A stretch of DNA of 64,000 nt, taken from assembly GCA_963682175.1 (NCBI GenBank), contig OY821775.1:29262053-29326052 (forward strand), read 5' to 3'. Numbering within the stretch: position 1 is the first letter of the stretch; the number at the start of each line of letters is the position of its first letter. The translations under genes were made by a program, and so were the position numbers. Below, piece after piece: positions 11,001 through 21,637 of this stretch. Below the pieces are notes generated by a model. It made no database searches, was not told where the DNA came from, and saw only the letters and a program-made list of their open reading frames with translations. The DNA comes from Triglochin maritima (lineage: Eukaryota; Streptophyta; Magnoliopsida; Alismatales; Juncaginaceae).

Positions 11001-11150
11001 GGTGAGGAGAAAGGGATGATGAAAATGGAAGGAGGAATAGTGGGTTTGGAGGGTGAGGAGAAAGGGATGACGAAAATGGAAGGAGGAATCGTGGGTTTGG
11101 ATGGTGAGGAGAAAGGGATGACAAAAATGGAAGGAGGAATAGTGGGTTTG
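11001..11150 (+). repeat. 51-bp minisatellite, three copies
   Basis: Three near-identical units start at 11001, 11052 and 11103, each beginning GGTGAGGAGAAAGGGATGA. As 51 is divisible by three, frames stay open on both strands: a 17-residue repeat with GEEKGM on the plus strand and a Pro/Ser-rich repeat on the minus strand. I take the open frames as a by-product of unit length. Confidence 0.9.
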
Positions 11151-11261
11151 CTTTTGGTAATGCGGATTGAAGGGGTGAGGGATGATTGGGAAGACTATAA
11201 AATTTACTTTATTACCCTCACTTAAAGTAAAAGACCCACAACCATTCAGATTGAGATGAAT

Positions 11262-11575
11262 GGTTAGATCTTGAGGAGCTCATTTAAACAAAATGAGCCC
11301 AGGGCTCACTCGATCCTTACTATATATATATATATACACACACAAACACATGAATTATCTAGTGAGTCTGGGGCTTAATTTTTTTATTGTAAGCATCCAT
11401 CATATCCACAACACATCCGAAATTGTAAGTAGATTATATGAAAAATGGTTATGCTAATTAAAGGTGAGATAAACCGTAAATGAGATCTAATGGTGAGATT
11501 GTAGGGGGTTTAAACTAAATAAGATGAGCCCCAGGCTTACTAGAACTTGGCCCTATATACACACACATATATACG
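11262..11575. repeat. Paired microsatellites beside a repeated ATGAGCCC motif
   Basis: ATGAGCCCAGGGCTCACT at about 11292 is followed by (TA)n(CA)n at 11321-11345. ATGAGCCCCAGGCTTACT at about 11523 is followed by TATATACACACACATATATA at about 11553. The two similar blocks in direct orientation suggest ends of a small unrecognised element. Confidence 0.45.
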
Positions 11576-11934
11576 AGGCCAATAAAACCTTAGGAGCTTA
11601 TATAGCTAACTTGAGTGTGATACTCAAAATTAAGATATTTTAAAGTTGATTTTTTAAAATCAAACTTAATCACATGTATTATTATCTCGTGAGCTATAAT
11701 ATATTAAACTTTTAGGTCAATCGAAGTTAATTTCACTGTTGATCTGAAGTACTCATATTTTAACGAATGAAATTGATTAAATTAACTTGACTTTGAAGTG
11801 TTCATTTCAAGGTGTACAATGATCCATTTGATCTGAAATTTATACCACATGTTCAATATATGTGGTATATCACACCCACAATTTTTTATAAAAAACAAAA
11901 TGGAAGTACCTGAAAATGCGGTATCACCACCAAG
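11576..11934. other. Interval with nothing recognised
   Basis: AT-rich sequence up to the truncated start of element A. No gene or repeat end is seen. Confidence 0.4.
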
Positions 11935-12792
11935 ATGGTTGCATGCTTTCTAAAGTCTAAAGACCACAGACATGATTCCTCGAAACAAACTCTCCTTACG
12001 TTCATGGAAACCACTCAACATTCTATGCAAAATTTGGCAATGCAAGTGAGTCAGATCATGCAACAATTATGCAAATGTGACGAGGGTGACCTTTCATGTC
12101 AACATGAGGATTTATTTTCTGATATCGAACAACCACCACAACCACAAATTCAAAGCACAATCACTCAAAGTCAAACTACTAGTCAGTTTGAGGGACTTGG
12201 GGTTTCAATTCATGATCACATGGTGGGGGATTCAATTCAAATTGAGAATAGCAAGGACCAGCTTCATTACGAGTCGGCACACGATTGTGCCTTATCTTTT
12301 TGTCATGTGGCCCTTGAGCCACATGATCTTAATGTTGTGCCTCTTGAAGGCTCACCTTTGCTGGAGCAAGAGCTCCCTAACACCCATAATTCAATACGAC
12401 CTAGTGAGAGTTATCCTCTCACTATTGTTCCGGATCATCTTGAAAATGAAGGGACACCAAACAACTACATTGTCAATGAGGGTATTGGGAGTTCTTTAGA
12501 GGATACCTTGGGTAAGAGACTCACTTTCTGTTCATCTGGTGAGTCGGGCAAGCATAATGAGGTTGTTACCCTCGTTCCGGCGCACCAGCTTGTTTGTTCG
12601 AGAGTTTGGATTGACGATCAGAATTTCAGAACCGCAATGGGGGAAACTCTTCTTCCGTTGTGTAATATTTCCCAAACTCTTGAGAGATTCGAGCTCTTTC
12701 AGTTTGATCATTTGAATCAGACGCTTTTGCGTCTAATTCATGATGCTCTCCCGTTATTTTGTGCACTTTGTGAGAGAGGGGGACACATGTGA
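11935..12792 (+). pseudogene. Element A: gag-derived ORF with unknown C-terminal domain, 5' truncated
   Basis: Similarity to the proteins of elements D and E starts at about 11960, so the Met at 11935 belongs to foreign sequence. The first part (FMETTQHSMQNLAMQVSQ) corresponds to the helical segment that follows the zinc knuckle in Athila-type gag. The remaining roughly 200 residues form the C-terminal domain shared by the pol-less elements here, with landmarks LGVSIHDH, HYESAHDCAL, EPHDL, LPLTIVPDHLEN-like, RVWIDDQNF and ISQTLERF. The 285-codon frame is open but lacks the capsid and zinc knuckle, and no protease or pol follows. The function of the C-terminal domain is unknown. Confidence 0.7.
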
Positions 12793-14320
12793 GTATTTTG
12801 GCCCCGTTTGATGTCATGTTCCCATTCCAAGTGCATTGACCCACTTTTGAGGTTCCCATTTGATGTTATTTGACAAATGACGATGGGAACTTATTTTATA
12901 CGTAGTTATATTTCAAAAAAAAAGTAAAGAAAAAGAAAAAAAAGACTCCAAGAGTGTGCTTTGGTTGTTGTGGGCTCCAACCCTTGTGTATTTGGGCCCC
13001 ATTTGTTTCACGTATCGTCTCCCTTCTTAAGTTTCTCACAGGTTTTGAGGGAAATTTGGGTTTGTGTCCATCAACATGACCACAATTGTTTTCTTGTGCT
13101 TCAAAGTCTGGTGAGATCTTAACTTTTTCATGCAAAAATACATGTACTATCATGCTTGCATACAATGAGCACATTACATGAAGTAAGTGGGTGGGGTGTT
13201 TTACATTTGTATATATGTCGAGTCAAGTCTTTTTCACTTTGTTTTTTGTTATCTTTGTGTGTATTGTTATGGAAATGTTAGGGACATGTTAGTGTACTCC
13301 TTTTAATATCGATATATTTTCTTGCCAAGATCTATGGGCGAGTTTTCTTCTTTTGCTTGCTTGGTGCTTTAGATTTTTCCATTTCTTTCAAATCTTCTTG
13401 TGTTTGTGAAAGAAAATATTTTGTGTGTGTTTAGCATGTGCAAAACCATTGAGACGCAAAGTAAAAAGCAAGATCCCAAAATTGACTTGAACATGATGCA
13501 TTAGGATATCTAGTACACTGACATTGAATCTTATCTAGTCGTAAGGATGCATCCCGGTTTTCCTTCGGGGGGAAAGTAATCATAGGGTTTCAGTACTCAA
13601 ACAAATAAAGAAGTCCACCCTGAACCTAGTGAGTCAAATAATTAGTGTCTGTTAGTATAAGAAAGTTTGTCGTAGTCTGGGACCCTTACACTTCTGTTGT
13701 GAAACATTAAGTGTAAGGGTTTTTGTTCATGTGTAGACAAAAAAAGTGAGTAGGGTGTTCTCTCTTCTCACATGACTCCTCACTTAGGAAATTAGGTTCG
13801 AGGGGACTTAATGTCTGGTACTTTTGAGTCATCTGACTTGGGATGCACCGACCGAACTCCTGTTGTATGGGTCGTAGGGATCACCCTATGTGGAGATTTG
13901 GGGGAAGGTGTACGTGATAGTGTAAGTCCTAATAGGTAATGATGCATGAAACTTGACCTTGGGAGAATTACACACCTGCTAGTAAAAAAATGAAGAAAAA
14001 AAGAAAAAAAGGTAATACAAATAAGAACCTTAATGGAATTTACATGTTGTATCACTTGAGGATTTTAAGGATGCCCATCTCATTCACTTAAGTCCTTAAT
14101 TAACTTGCACAAATGTTTCCCTAGGCTAGGTGTGTAGACTGGATACATATATAGAGTTGGCCCGTACGATAACTGTGTCCAATGATCGACAAAAATAGGT
14201 CCAACGAGTCATGTTGCTAGATTGAATAATGCATCAATGTTCGGATTTCTTGAGTATATCCGCTGAAAACCCTCAGGAGACAACACTCCTCCTCATTGGC
14301 GACAATGAGGTTTAACATCT
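12793..14320 (+). other. Element A 3' non-coding region
   Basis: No coding frame. Blocks recur in inverted orientation in B, C and D and in the same orientation in E: an A-rich run near 12915, TTTCTTTCAAATCTTC near 13385, ACCTAGTGAGTCAA near 13627, and the TCATCTGACTTGGGATGCACCGA region near 13830. Conservation without coding capacity in all the pol-less elements suggests cis function or shared descent. Confidence 0.7.
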
Positions 14321-14321
14321 T

Positions 14322-14342
14322 GTTGCACGTGCTATGTGCAAT
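14322..14342 (+). promoter_or_regulatory. Conserved hairpin near the polypurine tract (element A)
   Basis: GTTGCAC and GTGCAAT flank a 7-nt loop, with one imperfect pair. The same hairpin, in a block that ends GATTTC, precedes the polypurine tracts of element C and of the Athila element. Confidence 0.6.
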
Positions 14343-14420
14343 CGTGATTCCTACGAGAATGAGTTAGGATTTCCTAGTTTTTTGTATATTTTCTCTTTCT
14401 TTGTTTTGCTCTGGACTAGC

Positions 14421-14442
14421 AAAAGGTAAGTGTGGGGGTATT
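14421..14442 (+). other. Polypurine tract of element A
   Basis: AAAAGGTAAGTGTGGGGGTA followed by TT abuts the LTR start TGATTAG. This is the expected position and composition for the plus-strand DNA primer. Confidence 0.75.
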
Positions 14443-15980
14443 TGATTAGTAGCATATCATACATTGCATTCGTGATATATATCCTTTATTTTAAAACATA
14501 TTTGTGCTACTCGTGTGTTTGTTTCATGTGTTTCAGGACTTAGACAATAAAGAAGAGAAAGGAAGAGAAAATGACATAAATGAAAGAAGAATGTACTGAT
14601 TTGGAAGGTTTTAGACATGTTTGTAATGCCCAAGGATTGGACTGAAAATGCAGAGGGACCCAAGTGAAAACCCGGAGGGACCAAAGTGTAAAGAAATATA
14701 TGTGTCACAAATGTCCATAACTTGAGGAGTAAATCAACAATTAAAATCAAATCGGCTCGAGATAATGGACGAGAGCTAAACCCCACGTGCAAAAGACCTA
14801 ACTTAACATGTTTGAGAAAGTAGAGGCTCATCAAGCCATTTGATCCGCTAGTGGTGGATCATTTTGCTCCATTTCAGCCACAATTTTGCTTGTGGGTCGG
14901 GTTATCGTGTCAGAGAAATAAACAACATCCATATCTGATTTACAGCCGTCCGATTATTCCCAGATCCATCCAAACCCTCTAATCTTCTATAAATAGACTT
15001 GTAATGCCTCATTTCTTCTTCTTCATCCTCCTTCCCGATTGGAGTAGGTTTTAGTTTCCTTTTTAGTAGTGTAAATAAGGGGTTGGAGAGGAGCAAACTT
15101 TGTATTTTAATTTTTTAATCTAGTTTAGTTGTTGTTCTTTTCATTAATGTCTTTACTTTGATGCAATTTCATTTATGTTTGTCTTTTCTTAATCTTGTTT
15201 TCTTCATTTCCATTATGGTTTTGTGTTTTTTTTATTTCATTAGTTTAGAGATGAGTAGAGAGTAGTCCATCCCCATGGGGGTGGAGAAGAAGGTTATGTG
15301 ATGTATTAGGTGTGTGTGTTAATCCTAATCGTTTGAACCTTACATGATTTCCATAACGATCGAATGCGATTTCACTTTTATCTTTGATGTGCTAATGCTC
15401 TTGAGTGAAGCTTATCACATGCTTATATTAGTGGACCTATGTTATGGGGAATGATCACGTGAGGATAAGGATGGAGTGGAAGAATGAAACATAACATGTG
15501 CATGAATGTGCTCATGTTGGCCTCATCCTAATTAATGTCTTGTATGTTTTAATTATTGCGTTAAATCTTATTTTATGTGGAGACATAATGGGGTTTGATC
15601 ATTATGCATGAGCTCATTTAGCCTCATTTCAATTATTGTCTTGTATGTTTTAATGATAATGTTTTATCTTATTTTATGTTGAGGCAAATTTAGATTTGGT
15701 TTTATGGATTTCATGTATCACATGTTGTGATGAGCACAATTGAACACACATACTACACATTTTTATTTCCGCATTCCTTCTGTACCCCCTAAGGGGTTTT
15801 ATTTTATCGTTTGTTTTTTATTTCACTTGCATCGTAGTTTAATTCTCCTCGCATTCCTCTCTCTTCTTTCCCCACTCGAGTATCATGAATCCAAATCGCA
15901 CATGCCCCCTGTGGACCGACTCATGCTTGCCACCGCTTCAACACGGTCGTGCACTTGCGGTATTATAACTGATTCAATCA
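14443..15980 (+). mobile_element. 3' LTR of element A
   Basis: The LTR runs from TGATTAGTAG, directly after the polypurine tract, to GATTCAATCA. A TATA box (CTATAAATAGA) lies at 14987-14997. The GTCGTGCACTTGCGGT block just before the end is the one found at the inner ends of the other LTRs here. Directly after it the inverted internal sequence of element B begins, so A landed inside B; A's 5' half and 5' LTR are missing. Confidence 0.85.
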
Positions 15981-18566
15981 GTTTCACAACAGGACTTTAA
16001 GGGTCCCTGACTACGGCAAACATCTTTATACTACCAGAAACAAATTATTCGACTCACTAGGTTCAGGGTGTTCTTTATTTATTTGAGTACTAAAACCTTA
16101 TGATTACTCCCCTCCCGAGGGAAAACCGGGATACATCCCCACGACTCTAAATAGGACCTAAAGCATTTAAACTAGATATCATAATACATGATGCTCAAGT
16201 CAATTCTAGGAGCTTCTCTTTTGATTGCCTCAATATGGTTTTGTGTACGCTAAACACACGCAATACCTGCAAATCATTTTCTTTCGCAAACCCATGAAGA
16301 TTTTGAAAAAATGAAAAAATTCAAGCACTAGTTAGGCAAGCAAAAGAAGACAACTTACCCAAGGTTCATTGCAAGCACACTTTCATGACCCTAACAATAC
16401 AAACAAAGAAAATGAAAAGGACTCGACGCCACATATATACAAACGTAAAGCACCCCTTACACACTTTCTTCACTCAATGGATGCAGGCAAGATGTTAGAT
16501 GTAGTTATGCATGAAAAAGTGATGACTAGCTCACTTATGCTAAACACACACAATACTCAAGGGTTGGGGCCTTCAACAACCAATGCTCACTTGTGGAGTC
16601 TTTTATACTTTTTTTAAAACTTAAGAAAATATATACATCAACGAAGATATTGTCATAATCATCTGATCAATGAACATCAAATGAGAATATCGAGTTATGT
16701 AGACCAGAGATCTGCAATGATGGGCCCGTGTCATTGGTACTCTCAGGTATAATGAGGGGTGAAAGGTCAAAACTTAAGACTCGAACTACTCATGATATTG
16801 GTTGGGTGTAGGCAACGTGAATGAGTGGAGTTGTGTTGCCTCACTAGGGTTAAATTTCTTGTCGAACAAAACCGTCCAACCAATAGGCAGGTGCATCGTA
16901 ATGAGTTCCTCGGGCTCATTCATGTGATGTGACATACTTGTTGCAGTAAGTATGAGGCTTCTCCTCAAGTCATCCAACAAGGACTAACCAACCTCCTTAA
17001 TATTATCAATCATAAGCTCGGTCGCAGGTGGGTCATTGTTAGAGTCAAGATGAAGATTATGAGGCTCAACAACCATAAGACATGGGGTAAAGACACCTTT
17101 TGGTATGTCCATATGATGAGGTGTGTCCCCCTCACTAACAATCTCAACTGAATCATCCAACAAACACTCCCTTTGTGTATTCATGTTTGATGCCAGCTCA
17201 CTTTGTTACACTGCAAAGACAGGCAATGCGTTTTTACTAGGCACACAAACATTCTCAATGGGTTGCATTGGTGTTAAGGGTGTGTGTTAATTTTGCGGTG
17301 TTTTTTCTAATTGGCATATGAGGTTGAGATTTAAAGATTGGTCCAAGGGCTCTTGTTGCCTATCAGAGTTGAACAAATGAAACTCGACACTCATGTTACT
17401 GAATGAGAGCTTCATAAGGCCATTTTTACAATTAATTAAGGCATTCGTGGTTGCCAGAAATGGTCTACCCAAAATCAAAGGTATTTAAGAGTGGGTCTTC
17501 GCAACAAGGTTAGTATCGATGACGACAAAATATATTGGAAATATAAAATCTCCAACTTTGATGAGCACATCCGTAATAATCTCCTTTGGGACATGAATGG
17601 ACCTATCTGCAAGTTGAAGGGTTATATAAGTTAGTTTCGATTCTCCCAAGTTCAACTATTGATAAACAGAAGATGGGTGGAGCTTAACTATTGATCCTAA
17701 ATCAAACAATACGTTACTCATGCTAGTGTCCCCCATCATACACTGAATAGTAGGACACCAGGGTCTTTGTACTTTGTGTATGTGGGATTGGACAAAGGGA
17801 GCTCACACTCGCAACTAAGAATGCTTTCTTTGGGAAATTGATCTTCCTCTTTATTGTGCAAAGATCTTTTAACACTTTAACATATTGAGGTATTTGTTGG
17901 ATGACATCCAACAAGGGGATGTTAACTTTCACTTGTTTAAAGACCTCTAATATCTTATCAATTGTATCACTCTACTTTTTGGTTAAGCTACTAGGATAGG
18001 AAGATTTTACCAGGAAGGTTTTCTGCGGTGCCTAACAAGGAGGCGTTGGTGTATTACGCTCACTCTCAGGCTCTTTCTCACCATCATTACGACCGAGGAG
18101 CTGCACAGGCTGCATAGATGGTGGCTGTGGCATGGACACTTGGTTGTCAACCTGTTTCCCACTCTGTAACATCACAATGACATTAACGTGGTGAACAGGT
18201 TTTCCCACATTGGTTGTTTGCGCACACGTGGTGCCGAGCTCGGAACATAGGTGTTCAGTTGGCGGTACACACGTGGATTGGTCTCTTGTTGGCTAGGAAG
18301 CGTCCTTGGTTCTCTTACATGTATAGATTGGGCTAATTGGCCCACCTGAAGCTCAAAAGATTTTAGAGACTGCTTAGTGGAAGCGAGATCTTGCTGAGTG
18401 GTTGTGAGGGCATGACACTGGTTAGATATGAAATTTTCGATCAAGTTCTCAAGCGACCCAAACCTGGTTGCGAGGAGTGTTGCACTAATAGGGAAACATG
18501 GAGGGCCAACATGTTGGACCTGGGTAGGATATGAATGAGATGGATGCATGGATGATAAATGCATGT
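15981..18566 (-). mobile_element. Element B, internal part of a pol-less Athila-like retrotransposon
   Basis: Minus-oriented internal sequence lies between A's LTR and C's LTR. From 15981 to about 16785 is the 3' non-coding region (reverse of the A type), then the gag-protease-C-terminal-domain remnant. Neither of its own LTRs is in place. A interrupts it on the left and C's LTR cuts its gag on the right. Confidence 0.75.
16786..18564 (-). pseudogene. Element B gag-protease-C-terminal-domain pseudogene
   Basis: Minus-strand pieces in order: gag tail 18564-18172 with LKSFELQVGQLAQSIH; linker and protease start 17932-17723 with VNIPLLDVIQQIPQYVKVLK; protease end 17478-17287 with ILGRPFLATTNALINCKNG; then the domain that replaces pol, 17184-16786, with ISEGDTPHHMDIPKG-like wording, VVEPHNLHLDSNNDPPATEL, IGWTVLFDKKFNPSEATQLH. 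Frames are separated by stops and shifts. No RT, RNase H or integrase lies between the protease and the last domain, so this lineage was non-autonomous before it decayed. Confidence 0.75.
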
Positions 18567-19892
18567 TGTTTAATCATTTAAACTACCGCAAGTGCACGAC
18601 GTCGGTGAAGACGTGGCAAATACGGATCGATCCACAGGGAGGAGAGACCACTCTGGTTTTTCTCAGAAATCAAGTACCAACAACAAGGGAGAAGAGTTTT
18701 GTCTAAGCAAATCTAGTTTACACTAAACTACTAAGAAGAGAAATGCAACGGAAAGCGGTTAACGATTACATCGAACTAAACTAAAGAAACTTAACACTAT
18801 GCTGGAATCAGTAAGAGAGAGATACCACTTAGCGGGTGGAGTGTTTACACATACACAATTAGAAGGTAAGAATGTCTTCCTATGGGCACAAGTTGAGGTA
18901 GTGTTTTCATGCATGGGAGGTGTCTACTTATCATGGCAAAACCCATCAATTCAATCACTAACCTATTTGATTAACATTCATAAACACAAGATGGTTATTT
19001 AACAAACTAAACAAGCATGGGAGGTGTCTTAAGATTTGTGGCAAAACCCATCTAGTGAAGTGTTCTATTCTAACAAGCAATCATACATTCATATTAATCA
19101 ATACATTTCAAAATAAAACATTCTTCCATTCTTAATTGCATATATGAGTATCATCTCCACCCCCCAAAAGGGGTGTGGTTTTACTCACTAAACATTAAAC
19201 TAACTATTACACTAAGATAAGAAAACATATTGACTAAGCTAGATTTAATAAAAGACAATTAAACTAAACATGCAAGAACTATAAAAGAAGCAACAAAACA
19301 AGGAAAACTTTATTGATTTCAGACTCACAATACCAGTAGCATCTCCCCACTTGAGTTTCTTGCTTCAACGCTTTCATTTCAAGTAGAGAGAATGGCGACC
19401 AAGCATGGAGTGATCCCCCGGTATGGGACTAAACAAATACCAGAAATAGACTAAATACACACTAATACACGTCCCACAGAAAGCTTAGCGGATGTAGATC
19501 AAAACGGACCGCAAATTAGTAGTCTTGGGCGGCCAATTGGCGGTCTATATGGTTCGGATTACGCTGGATTTTCTTCTGGACTTTTCCGGATGACTTTGAT
19601 TGTCTTTGATGCATCTACTTCGCTTGCTGGAGCTCCGACCCGAATAGAATTGCCAAAATACTCCCCATGATGGTGTTAAGTATTCTTGTTTGCTCATTGG
19701 TCCTTCGATCTTACATTCAGGTCCTTGAATCTCTCAACTCGGTCCTTTTTCATGGTTTTAGGTCCTTTTATGCCTCTTCTCTTCAAACCTATTTATTTCT
19801 GAAATTCAAACATAAAACTCATCACGTCGCATTGTTTAGGTGAAAGGTAATTGATATAAGATACAAATATAAGCAAGAAATTATGTCAATCA
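18567..19892 (-). mobile_element. 3' LTR of element C, without its TATA box
   Basis: In minus sense the LTR starts at 19892 (TGATTGAC) and ends at 18567 (...TTAAACA). It cuts the gag of element B. Related LTRs at 30 and 43 kb carry GTGAAG(A/C)GTTCTATTTATAG, but here GAGTGA at about 19411 runs directly into TCCCCCGGTATGGGAC, so about 60 bp with the TATA box are deleted. Two palindromes of the GACCGCCAATTGGCGGTC type lie at 19507-19524 (decayed) and 19528-19545. Confidence 0.85.
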
Positions 19893-19912
19893 AATACCCT
19901 GACACCTAACTT
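19893..19912 (-). other. Polypurine tract of element C
   Basis: In minus sense, AGGTGTCAGGGTATT directly precedes the LTR start. Confidence 0.65.
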
Positions 19913-19961
19913 TTTCTAGTCCAGAGCAAAACAAAGAAAGAGAAAAGCATACGAAAAACAA

Positions 19962-20015
19962 GAAATCCTAACTCACTTTCGTAGGAATCACGGTTGCACT
20001 TAGCACGTGCAACAA
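19962..20015 (-). promoter_or_regulatory. Conserved 3' block with hairpin (element C)
   Basis: The block contains ACTCACTTTCGTAGGAATCA and a perfect stem GTTGCAC/GTGCAAC (19993-19999 and 20007-20013) with a 7-nt loop. The same block precedes the polypurine tract of the Athila element at 51445-51502. Confidence 0.7.
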
Positions 20016-21637
20016 GCCGTTAAACCACCTTGTCGCCAAGGAGGAGGAGTGTTGTCTCCTGAGGGTTTTCAGTGGATACACCCACAAAATTCGAACAAAG
20101 ATGCATTATTCAATCTAGCTACACGACTCGTTGGACTTATTTTGTCGATCATGAGACGCGGAAATACTACGGGCCGACTCTATATATGTAACCAGTCCAC
20201 ACACCTAGCCTAATGAATCATTCGTGAAAGTTAATTAAAGACTTAAGTGCAAGACATGGACAACCTCAACATCCTCAAGTGATACAAAGTGTAAGGTCCA
20301 TTAAGGTTCTTATTTGCATTAATTTGTTTTCTTTTTGTTTTTTTTCTTTTCTTCTTTTTCTTATTAGTTAGAGTTTCATTCTCCCAGGGTCAGGTTTCGT
20401 GCATCATTGCCTATGAGGACTTACACTATCACGTACACCTTTCCCCAAATCTCCACATAGGGCAATCCCTACCACCTGTGTCACGGGAGTTCGGTCGGTG
20501 CATCCCAAGTCAGATGACTCGAAAGCACCAGGCACAAAGTCCCCTCAGACTTAATTTCCCGAGTGATAGGAGTCGTGCGAGAAAAGAGAACACCTACTCA
20601 CTTATTACTTATATACACATGAACCAAAACCCCTACACTTAATGTCTCACAACAAGATTTAAAGGGTCCTTGACTACAACAAATTTCCTTATATTAACTG
20701 ACACAAATTATTGAGTCACTAGGTTCAGGGTGGACTTCTTTAAATGTTTGAGTACTGAAACCCTATTATTACTCGACCCCGTAGAGAAAATCGGAGTGCA
20801 TCCTAACGACTCGATAAAACCAAAAGCCGGTATACTCGGTATCCTAGTGCATCTTGTTCAAGACAATTTTGGGAGCTTACTTTTTACTTTACCTCTCAAC
20901 GGTTTTGCACATGTCAAACATACGAAAAACCCACAAAACATTTTCTTTCGCACACATGAAGATTTTGAAAGAAATGTGAAAATTTTAAAGCACTAGGGAA
21001 TCAAAAGAAGACAAGTCACCCAAGGATCATGGCAAGCAGATATATCAATATTAAATGCAGCACACTAACATGACCCTAGCAGTTTAAACAAAAGAAAACA
21101 AAATCAAAGGAAAACGACTCGACTATGTACACACGTAAAGCACCCCCCACACCTACATCATGCATTGTCCTTAATGAATGTGAGCATGATACTACATGGA
21201 TTTATGCATGAAAAAGGGAAGATCTCATCAACATTAAGCGCAACAGGAAGTTCATGGTTATAGTGATGGACACAAACCCGAATTCCCTCAAAACCGGTGT
21301 GATACTGAAGAAGTGAGACAAATACATGAAGAAATGGGGCCCAAGTACACAAGGGTTGTGACCCACAACAATCAATGCTCGCTCATGGAGTCTTTTATTA
21401 CTCTTTTTTTACAAGATATATACATCAACAAAGATATTCTCATATCATTTGGTCAAGGAACATGAAATGAGAACATCGAGTTATGAGGACCAGAGACTTG
21501 CCGAGATGGGCAAACTTCACTAGTACTCTGAAGTGTCATGAGGGGTGAAAGGTCAAAGCTGAAAGGCTCGAACCCCTCATGATATTGGTTGGGTGTAGGC
21601 AACATGAATCAGTGAAGTTGTGTTGCCTCACTAGGGT
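20016..21637 (-). other. Element C 3' non-coding region
   Basis: No coding frame. The blocks seen in A, B and D recur here, such as GGTGCATCCCAAGTCAGATG at about 20495, ACTAGGTTCAGGGTGGACTT at about 20718 and the long A-rich end near 21390. Confidence 0.7.

Noticed and set aside
10897..11124. Minus-strand Pro/Ser/Phe-rich ORF as a gene
   Set aside because: The openness follows from the 51-bp repeat unit; there is no domain and no similar protein that I know.
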